A stretch of DNA of 64,000 bases, from NCBI RefSeq assembly GCF_036588685.1, contig NC_086378.1, forward strand, positions 42,757,578 to 42,821,577, in the 5' to 3' direction. This document shows positions 49,701-61,700 of the stretch, in pieces. The stretch's first letter is position 1. Each line of letters opens with the position of its first letter. Position numbers and translations under genes: made by a program. The DNA comes from Mytilus trossulus. Its lineage: Eukaryota; Mollusca; Bivalvia; Mytilida; Mytilidae. A model generated the notes under the pieces. That model was not told the DNA's origin and searched no databases. It worked only from the letters and a program-made list of their open reading frames with translations.

Positions 49701-52700
49701 AACTTGACAGTGATGTTTTAAAATTTAGTGTCCTTAACTTCAAACATAACGTCCAATAAAATTTAAGTATGATGTATACAAGCTTAAGCCCCACCTATCT
49801 TAATTGTCATGCTTGAGCAAACATTGATACAAGCAAAGCAAGCAAGCCAAACAAAGATTTGTCTTGCTAGCATTAATGTATAAGCTGTAAATAGTTGACA
49901 CAACATAAGTTACTGACACAGAATAAATGTGGTCTAAGAACTTAAACTTAAAAACTTAAAAATTTTAAATTGGACATTTACCTATTATGGTCCAATATCC
50001 AATACATGGTTAGATTCAGCATATCAAAGAACCCCCAATAATTCAATTTTTGATGAAATCAAATAAAAGTTCAATTTTGGACCCTTTAGACCTAAAGGTG
50101 GACCAATTTGATAACAGGGCTCAAATATCAACAAGTGAAACTGCGAGCTACTGCTCACTGATGATACCCCCGCCGCAAGTGGATAATATAAATAGTGTAA
50201 AATTTTGCAAGTGTTCGGTAAACAGGAATTTGTCGAGTGATGAATCTGAAAACGCATCACACCGTATAGCTGACTTATATAAATCCTGAAACTAAATTTC
50301 AGAAATCCTTGTATTGTAGTTCCTGAGAAAAGTGTGACAAAAATTTCAACTTGGCTATCATGTGTAAAATCATACAAGTGTTCGGTAAACAGGAAGTTGT
50401 CAAGTGATCAATTTGAAAACTCATCACACGGTATAGCTTACTTAGATAAACCCTGAAACCAAATTTCAGAAATCCTTGTATTGTAGTTCCTGAGAAAAAT
50501 GTGACGAAAATTTTCAACTTGGCTATCATGTGTAAAATCATACAAGTGTTCCGTAAACAGGAAGTTGTCAAGTGATCAATCTGAAAACACATCACACGGT
50601 ATAGCTGACTAAGATAAACCCTGAAACCAAATTTCAGAAATCCTTGTATTGTAGTTCCTGAGAAAAATGTGACGAAAATTTTCAACTTGGCTATCATGTG
50701 TAAAATCATACAAGCGTTCGGTAAACAGGAAGTTGTCAAGTGATCAATCTGAAAACGCATCACACGGTATAGCTGACTTATATAAATCCTGAAACCAAAT
50801 TTTAGAAATCCTTGTATTGTAGTTCCTGAGAAAAATGCGACGAAAAAAATTCATGGGACGGACTGACTGACGGAAGGACGGACTGACGGACGGACAGAAG
50901 GACGAATGGACGGACGGACAGACAGAGGTAAAACAGTAACCCACCCCCCCCCCTTTTTTAAAGCGGGGGTATAAAAATCTAAATACATGTTTAGATTCAG
51001 CATATATCAAAGAACCCCATATATTCAATTTTTGTTGAAATCAAACAAAGTTTAATTTTGGACCAACTTGAAAACTGGGCCTATAATCAAAAATCTAAAT
51101 ACATGTTTAGATTCAGCATATCAAAGAACCCTAAGGATTCAATTTTTGTTGAAATCAAACAAAGTTTAATTTTGGACCACAATTTGGACCAACTTAAAAA
51201 CTGGCCCCATAAGCAAAAATCTTAATACAAGTTTAGATTCAGCATATCAAAGAACCCCAAGGATTCAATTTTTGTTGAAATCAAACAAAGTTTAATTTTG
51301 GACCCCGATTTGGACCAACTTGAAAACTGGGCCCATAATCAAAAATCTAAGTACATGTTTAGATTTCAGCATATCAAAGAACCCCAAGAATTCCATTTTT
51401 GGTGAAATCAAACTAAATTTAATTTTGGACCCCGATTTGGACCAACTTGAAAAGTGGGCCCGTAATCAAAAATGTAAGTACATGTTTAGATTCAGCATAT
51501 CAAACAACCCCAAGAATTGAATTTTTGTTAAAATCAAACTAAGTTTAATTTTGGACCCTTTGGACCTTAATGTAGACCAATTTGAAAACAGGACCAAAAT
51601 TTAAGAATCTACATACAAAGGTTAGATTTGGCATATCAAAGAACCTCAATTATTTAATTTTTGATGAAATCAAACTAAGTTTAATTTTGGACCCTTTGGG
51701 CCCCTTATTCCTAAACTGTTGGGACCAAAACTCCCAAAATCAATCCCAAACTTGCTTTATGGTCATAAACCTTGTGTTTAAATTTCATAGATTTCTATTT
51801 ACTTAAACTAAAGAAATAGTGCAAAGACCAATGTGTCTTTGGAAGACTACAATGATGATGATGGACCGGAAGTTGATATGCTAAAAGTCTGGAAACTGTA
51901 ACGACAATCGACTGAACAAAATCCCAATCGATTATCTACATCGCCAGGCCCAACCAACTGATTTCCGACTTATTCCGATCATCAGAACACCACTAATACG
52001 ACCGCAAAAAATTTTGACGTCGTATAAAAACTACACTAAGAATAAAACTCATTCTGAAGGCTAAACCAGGAAAATATATTTTGGAGTATAGGAAGGAACA
52101 TCTTAAATCACTTCCTAACCATCTTATTTGTGTAATTGTGCATGCATCAAATGAACATACCAACATATATTATCATTGACATGTCTAAATATAAAACTTC
52201 CTATCCTACGATCCCATACACATCAAATGAACATACCAACATATATCATCCTTGACATGTCTAATCAAAGTGATGGAAATCACTCATGGAAAGATTAGAA
52301 GAGTAGTTTGAATTATTGTATAATAAACAATGGTTTGTTATAATTAAAAGTTTTAAAATTTCTAAACTGATTCAAGCCAATTCCTGAAAAAAAGTGTACT
52401 AATTTAATTGTTGATTAATTACAGATGATTATTGGAAATTTATCAAGTAAATTATAGGCCTTACTTGAATACCTTTTATTTAATCATATTTATATTCATA
52501 TTTCATTGTTTTGAGATCTTGTTAATCCATTCATCATTTATCTTTCAGATATAATTTACAGAATCACTTTATGTAATGTAGATCAAAAGTAATAATTGGC
52601 AATAAATAAATCTATCATCCTTATAAATATCAAACATCTAATATACACATTTGTGTATTCAATTATGAGGTCAAATACTTGTGTATTAAGAATTATATAT

Positions 52701-55700
52701 GTATTGAGTGGTCTGTATAATTATGCAAGACTGAGGTTGATAGGTAATGTGGTCAATTTGATTGGCAGTTTAGGAGGTGGGAGATTGTAATTAAAGATCT
52801 ACCTGGTCTCCTATTGTTTAGTGATAATGACAGTTGTCAATCATACTAGTTGAATCAATACCCAGTTACCTAATCAAAATGTTTTTGAAAAGGCTGCACA
52901 TCAACACACCTTAATGACATACATTCTTGAATGAACTGTTCCAATAATGTACCCAGATTTTTTCAGTTTATATGTGTATTATGTGCACATATATGAGAAC
53001 CATAGGGAACTATATTTCAGTGTGAATACATTTAGTAACAGTAGCTAACCTGTCCTGTTGTTAGGGAGGGTGGTGCCTAAGTAAAGATTTAGAACAAGTT
53101 CTAATCTTTCCAAAAATAAAACTTCCTATCCTACGATCTTATACACATCAAATGAACATACCAACATATATCATCCTTGACACGTCTAAATATAAAACTT
53201 CCTATCCTACGGTCCCATACACATCAAATGAACATACCAACATATATTATCCTTGACATGTCTAAATATAAAACTTCCTATCCTACGGTCCCATACACAT
53301 CAAATGAACATACCAACATATATCATCCTTGACACGTCTAAATATAAAACTTCCTATCCTATGGTCCCATACACATCAAATGAACATACCAACATATATC
53401 ATCCTTGACATGTCTAAATATAAAACTTCCTATCCTACGATCTCATACACATCAAATGAACATACCAGCATATATCATCCTTGACATGTCTAAATATAAA
53501 ACTTCCTATCCTACGATCCCATACACATCAAATGAACATACCAACATATATCATCCTTGACATGTCTAAATATAAAACTTCCTATCCTACGATCTCATAC
53601 ACATCAAATGAACATACCAACATATATTATCCTTGACATGTCTAAATATAAAACTTCCTATCCTACGATCTCATACACATCTTAATGAACATACCAGCAT
53701 ATATCATCCTTGACATGTCTAAATATAAAACTTCCTATCCTACGATCTCATACACATCTTAATGAACATACCAGCATATATCATCCTTGACATGTCTAAA
53801 AATAAAACTTCCTATCCTACGATCTTATACACATCAAATGAACATACCAACATATATCATCCTTGACATGTCTAAATATAAAACTTCCTATCCTACGATC
53901 TCATACACATCAAATGAACATACCAGCATATATCATCCTTGACATGTCTAAATATAAAACTTCCTATCCTACGATCCCATACACATCAAATGAACATACC
54001 AACATATATCATCCTTGACATGTCTAAATATAAAACTTCCTATCCTACGATCCCATACACATCAAATGATCATACCAACATATATCATCCTTGACATGTC
54101 TAAAAATAAAACTTCATATCCTACGATCTCATACACATCAAATGAACATACCAACATATATCATCCTTGACATGTCTAAATATAAAACTTCCTATCCTAC
54201 GATCCCATACACATCAAATGAACATACCAACATATATCATCCTTGACATGTCTAAATATAAAACTTCCTATCCTACGATCTCATACACATCAAATGATCA
54301 TACCAACATATATCATCCTTGACATGTCTAAAAATAAAACTTCCTATCCTACGATCTCATACACATCTTAATGAACATACCAGCATATATCATCCTTGAC
54401 ATGTCTAAATATAAAACTTCCTATCCTACGATCTCATACACATCAAATGAACATACCAACATATATTATCCTTGACATGTCTAAAAATAAAACTTCCTAT
54501 CCTACGATCCCATACACATCTTAATGAACATACCAGCATATATCATCCTTGACATGTCTAAATATAAAACTTCCTATCCTACGATCTCATACACATCAAA
54601 TGAACATACCAACATATATTATCCTTGACATGTCTAAAAATAAAACTTCCTATCCTACGATCCCATAATGGAATAGCCCAAATACATAAATACATTTATA
54701 GTCTAACAAGGCTTATAACAATCAATTCAACTTACCCCCTCTGGATCTTTGGTAACTTCAGGGAAACCATCTCCCTACAATTACATAAAATACCAGTAAT
54801 TCAAAACCATCTCATTTACAAAAGTTTAAGAAATTACAAAATAAACAATAAGTGCCTATCACAATTTTGTGATGATCAGACTCATTTCAAGTTTTGACAG
54901 AAAAAAAATCTATTCTAATTTGAAAATTTGAAAGAAATCAGATAAAAAATTATTGCATGCATTTATTATTGTAATTTTGCCATTTTAGACTAAAAAAATT
55001 GTGATATTCAGAAAAACCCTATCTGTTTCAAATTTTTTTTTTCGAAATGCGAGTTTTAATTAATGTGATTAAAACCCTGTTTCATTTTTAGCAAAAGTAA
55101 ATACATCTCAATAATTTCTGAATTTACAGTATCTAAAATAGTTACTTAAAATTTATAGAGATGACGATCTACAGTACTTAAACTTCCAAGTCAAAAATTT
55201 CCTTAAAAACATTTGAGTTGTTTTCTCCATAATTTTTTCTTTACCATCTTCCATAAAAATAAATTGCAGTCAACCAAACTTTGAGTGTCAGGAGGAATTT
55301 CAAATTTTCTGCAAAACAACCTTTTTAGCTCAAATATATTATACTAAAAATTTTCTGAGAGAATTTTTTTTCACTAAGCATATTCTTAATTAAATTTATA
55401 TTTTGAATTCCGGTGGTACATACAAGTGTCTGAATAACAACATCAACCAAGGAAGCAAACACTCCAGGTTTAGCTCCTAACTTCTCTGTGGCATATCTGA
55501 CAGCACGTCTTAGAATTCTTCTTAGTACATATCTAAAATATAAGTTTCGTATTCAAAATCATTGACACTTTCATATGATTTCTTCAAATAAAATCTAAAA
55601 CACAGTATGTATTCAAATTTTGTTCTTGTTTCATTTTACCCATAATTACAGCTTTAAATATTTAAATAAAAATATTTACATGCAATTGATCTTTAATTTA

Positions 55701-58700
55701 TTACTGATATGAAATTCATATGATCAACACTTTACATGAACTCAATGCTAAAAGGGCCAAAAAACTGATTATGAATACATACCCTCTACCTATATTATCA
55801 GGACGCCCATTGTCTGACAAAGCAATAGTTAATGTTCGAGCATGGTCAGCTAGTACACGATAGGCCATGTCTATACCATCTGTATCAGCTTTACCTACAC
55901 GGCCTTGGTATGCTGCAGCTCCTGTTGCCTAAAACAGAAAATCAGTATCATTATAGTACAACCAATATAATTGTAATGGAAATTTTATAAGTTTAAACAT
56001 ATTTATTTATAGTGGATTGGGAAACAAGTTTTGCAACTTATATTAATCTCTTTCCACTTTGAGATTGCGAGTGCTGCCTTGTAGCGGCATTAGCCTGCTA
56101 ATTTTCAAAATCTATAAGGGTGTCTTTAACGTGCAAGAGATATCAAAACATTGTTTCCACTTTTCAGCACCAGTGTGCCATCAAATTAAGATACAGATAC
56201 TATTGAATACTTGAGCTGCTTTAAGACCAAAATGTTACCAAAATGGACCTAAAAGCAAAACCAGGTAGACTTTGTCTAAATTTCTAACTGAAGTTTCAGG
56301 GCTTATAAATGTTTAGAACCTGTTTTCATGTTGCAATTTTCTGACAGTTAAAAGAAATCCAAGGCTAATGCATTAATGTAAAAAAAACAATGAAGTTTAC
56401 TCACAGACCTGACAAAATGTAACATTTGTTTTTACTTTTCTGCACCTGAAATATATTCAATTTGTAATATCCCATTTACTGTTCTTTTGTAAAAAAAAAA
56501 TAAAAAAATAAAATTGAAACATAACTCAAATAAAACCTAACCAACCAAAAAGAAGCTTGAACCTGACATGTACAAACTATCAATGGAAGAAAAAATAAAC
56601 ATCCCACAGCTTCAACATGTGAGGATATCAAAGGGAATATAAGTACCTTTTGTATGGCATCAAAGAAAGGTACAAACAGGTCTGTGTCATAATTGGAACT
56701 CTTATTTTGAACCACTGAAACTAGTCTTTCTAATCCCATGCCACAATCGCAGTGCTGTCTTGGCAGAATTGTCAAGCCATCTGTATCTCTATAAAAAATA
56801 TAATGGAAAAAAATTCAATTCAGTTGAAATCCATGATAAACAATTTGTTGCATTAGCCAAAACAAAATACTAGAAAATGTTTATAGCCATTCATCTTATG
56901 TTTTTTATATAAGTTTGAAAACTTAAACGACAATGCTACTTAAGCTATGTCGCTAGGTCTGTTAACTCAGTTTGTCATTATTTCCAGGGATAAAAAGATG
57001 TTAAAGATAAACTGTTGATTCAGAAAGTATTGTCAGTTTCTTATTAATGCAAATATTGCATCTCCTTGCATTGGGTATCACAAAAACAAGAACCTGCATT
57101 ATAATATTATATATCTGAATATAGCTTTTTCTACATTTGCAATTATTAAACTAAAATTTCTGTTTTTTCTTTAAAAATTGTAATAATAAATGCTTACAAT
57201 CATTTCTGAATTGATAGTATTTTATCCTAAAAACCAGTTATTGTTATCTTAATGTGGAAATATGATTCTATCTACATGAAATTAGTTAATAGAATTGTGG
57301 GACCTGGATTTTACTGTTTTATTACTTGTCAAGCTAAAATGTTTATCAATTGTTCTTCTAAAGTTTCTAATTAATTTCAAAAAAAAAAATACATGTATTG
57401 ATGCTAAAATTATACTGTTGTCATTATTCAAAGTTTGAAGCAATACTAAATTGTTTCTTTTTTTCCTTCATTGAAATTCTTTTTCTATGGACATGTATTG
57501 CACAAAATCATGTCATCCTATTTTATTGTTTTATAATGTTACTGTATAAAATAATTTATAAATAATTATAAAATCTCCTTCTTTCTAACACTAACAAAAT
57601 TACTACCTTGTCTAGATTTTAACTCAATTATATAACAATACCAATATCATATTATATATTTAATCAATTCTTTCCTAAATATACTTTTCATTGTCGGTAG
57701 AAATGAGTCACATGCCTAAGCCTTCAATTTCTGTAGCTACTTTTACCTATTATATTGCATAAACACAAGATTCCAAATCTCTAATACATCTGGATCATCA
57801 ATGTTGACAAGATGTTTGGCATCCCGACCTCCGATTCTATCGTAATGAATCTCTGTACATGGACCACAGGGTCCGGTCTCTCCCATTTCCCAAAAGTTAT
57901 CTTTCATACCAAATGGCAATACTCTTTCAGGTGCAACACTGAAATACCAAATCAAGAAAACAATATCATACTGGACATGAATACATGGTGACTATAGTGT
58001 AGTCGAGATGTGATGAAAATTAAACTGTGAAAATTTTATAATGTAACAAATCTTATCTAGATATTGCCAGTGTACATGCATAATAAACTGTTTATACATG
58101 TAGTTGTAACTAATAATAAAATATGTTTGGCTTCTTTCTTAGCTATGTAAAAAACAATTCCTTATAACCATTTTTTTTATAGTTTGTATTTGTTATCAAA
58201 TATCAATTGACTCACCCAAGATTTATCCAGATGTCTTTGGTTTCATTGTCAGGTTCTAATCCAAAATCTTTATTACCCCCGAAATAGGTAACATACAATC
58301 TGTCTTTGTCCATTCCAACTCTATCTACCAACAGTTCCCAAGCCCATGCACAACAATCTTTCTAAAAAGTATCAATCACTACTTCAGTATTTAAAAATCA
58401 TTAGGCATGTTTGTTCCATGAAAGTAAATTTGAATATGATGGATTACCATATTTAATATTTTTCCTCAAAAATTGTTTGTAATTGTATGATCAAATGATA
58501 TCGCTTCATTGGTTTACAAAAGATTTATTCATGAGTATATTTAGTTTGAACTGAACAAAAATATGCACACCACTACAAAAGAATTTCTGACAATAATTCA
58601 TTGTAGGTACTTGTAAAATGGCTTGAATATAGAAATTATGCTTTCTGATCATTTTAGCCTATTTTTAGATATATTTTTCCCCTTAAATTTCAACTCATTA

Positions 58701-61700
58701 TCCTGAATCCAAAATGAGTCTGCCTCTCCAGATAGGATCAGATGTAGTATTTATTTATATTTTGCATATTAAAAGGAGAAATCCACAGATAAACATGCAT
58801 ACACAAATCATAGTTCAAAATATATAGGGCTGATGGCATATTTTTTTATGTCAATTTCTATATAGGTATTAGGTGGAGGAAATCAGGATATAAAGTTACT
58901 ATATAGAACATGCAGTAAGTAATCATACTAAACATGTTAAATATTGAAGATAAGCTTTTTATTGAATGGTCTCCTTAAACAAACTTACAAATGTATTACT
59001 CTCACCTTGTAATAATCACCAAATGACCAGTTGCCCAACATTTCAAAGAATGTGTGATGGTAAACATCTTTGCCGACATCATCTAAATCATTGTGTTTAC
59101 CTCCAGCACGTATACATTTCTGGGAATTTGCCACTCTTTTGTACTTGGCCATGTCACTGTTGGGGTCTACTATTCCCAAAAATATGGGTTTGAACTGTAA
59201 TTGAAAATTATTATTAGTTATATGTATACATAGTAGAATAATAAATAAGCTTTACAGGAAATTGAGGATATAACTTATGTGTTTACTTATAACTCAATAT
59301 TTATTGTTCTAAAGTTTTACTTTTATCTTATTGAAAAAAAACATTTCATTATCAATATATATCTCAAATTTAACACTTTTATTTATCACGTGGATACACC
59401 TTTTATTTACATCTTGGACACAACTTTTGTTTACAAATTAGATGCAACTTTTATTTACAACTAGGACACAACTTTTATTTACAACTTTTATTTACAGTTT
59501 GGATACAACTTTTATTTACAACTTGGACATAACTTTTATTTACAGTTTGGATACAACTTTTATTTACAACTTGGACATAACTTTTATTTAGTTTGGATAC
59601 AACTTTTATTTACAACTTGGACATAACTTTTATTTACAGTTTGGATACAACTTTTATTTACAACTTGGACATAACTTTTATTTAAATTTGGATACAACTT
59701 TTATTTACAACTTGGACATAACTTTTATTTACAGTTTGGATACAACTTTAAGTACAACTTGGACCCAATTTTAATTAACAACTTGGATACAACTTGTATG
59801 TACAACTTAGACACAACTTTCATTTACAACTTGGATACAATGGCCAAAAATAATCTGTTCCCTCCTTCACTATATTTTTTCAATGTATATCACTGAAGTT
59901 CATGAGAACATCTTTAATTTAAAGACAGGTGTCTGTCCACAAATCCAGCTCTTGTTATAAGGGAACATTCATTATATTAGGACAATTGTCAATTATTGTC
60001 TGTGCTCAAATCCACCTCTTGTTTCACAAGGAATGACACATTTCTTTAAAGTCATGAGAAACAAGTGTTTGGTAAGAATAATCATCCAGTGATTGTTGAA
60101 TTTTGTATTATATAACTTGTTTTCAATACATGTATTCAAAAAAACTAGAGGCTCTAAAGAGCCGGTGTCACTCACCTTGGTTTATGCACATATAATAAAG
60201 GAAGGACACAGATGGATTGATGACAAAATTGTGTTTTGGTGATGGTGATGTGTTTGTAGATCTTACCTTACTGAACATTCTTGCTGCTTACTATTATTTC
60301 TATCTAATGAACCTAAGAATCGATCCCTTTGTAAAAATTTACAAAATTTACAAAATTTATAAATAGTGTTAAAAATTGACTCTAAAGGGCAATAACTCCT
60401 TAACCCTTTCGCCGATGAGTCCCGGTTTACCGGGATTCACGCTTCAGACAGCTGACGATTAGTCCCGTTTTACCGGGATCGGAATACTTCTTTTACATTT
60501 CCCGCTCAAACAGTGCAAACATGAGTTATCTTTCTTTGATGGATAACCCGGATGAAAGTGTAAACATGGCGCTTTTGTTTGTTGAAAACCGTGTCAAAAT
60601 CAGAGGAAATTTACGGAATTTACGAGAATTTGAAATGAGGGAACATTTTTTTTTAAGGAATATGGAAGAATTGAAGCCAAACTAGTATACTTTTCTGACA
60701 TAAAACGTCGTTTTATGTACAAAACACTTGGAATGGACATCGCTCAAGGTGAGGAATTTTTACAGCCTCATAATTTTTTTCAAAATTTTGCCGTTTTGGG
60801 TTAAAAAATTACGATTTGGGGTTAAAAAGCAGAATTTTGAGAATTTCACCTAAATAATGCCAAAAATTGGAAAATTTGAATATTTTATGAAGAAAAAATT
60901 ATCAAAACATGAACAAAACTGTGAACATGGTGTTAGTGAATGAAATAAATACACAAATAAATACAAACAAGTTTTTATTGACATTTATTATGAAGATCTC
61001 CCACTTGAGTAATAGTAGCCAGGGAAGCCATAGTCTCAGAGTAGCTTCTGTCTGGGCAGCAATCGGTGAAAGGGTTAAGAGGTCAGTTGACCATTTTGAT
61101 TATGTTGACTTATCAGTAAGTTTTACTTTGATGTACATTATTGCTGTTTACAGTTTATCTCTATCTATAATAATATTCAAGATAATAACCAAAAGCTGCC
61201 AAATTTTTCTTACAATTACCAATTAAGGGGCAGCAACCCAACAATGGGTTGCCTGATTGGTCTGAAAAAATCAGATAGATCTTGGCCTAACAATCAAATT
61301 TTTCCTGTCAGATTTGCTCTTAATGCTTTGGTTTCTGAGGTTTTAGCAAAAAACTGTGTTTTACCTTATGCACTATTTTTAGCTATGTCAGCCATCTTGC
61401 TTCACAAGCTGGGTCATCGGACACATTTTTTAAACTTGATATCCAAATGATAATTTTGGTTAAATTTGTCTCACTAGTTTCAGAGGAGAAGATTTTTGTA
61501 AACTTACAAAAATTTACGAAAAATTGACAAAAATTGACTATAACGGGCAATAACCCGTTGAGGGGTCAACTGACTATTTTGACCATGGAGACTTTTTTGT
61601 AGATCTTTTAATTTTGCTGAACATTATTGCTGTATACAGGTTATCTTTATCTATAATAATAATCAAGATAACAAAAACAGCAAAATTTCCTTAAAATTAC

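Larger units (their letters stand above)
48165..52030. repeat. GGACCAAAACTCCC-type repeat with two nested elements, AARS1 intron 8
   Basis: Opens CCAGATGCTCCGCAGAGG; tandem cores of about 110-120 bp (TTTAGATTCAGCATATCAAA, AAGTTTAATTTTGGACC); ends near 51720-52030. Interrupted by the Tc1/mariner-like and pearl-like elements. Confidence 0.75.

Noticed and set aside
58966-59193. 75-codon plus-strand frame
   Set aside because: Antisense shadow of AARS1 exon 2.
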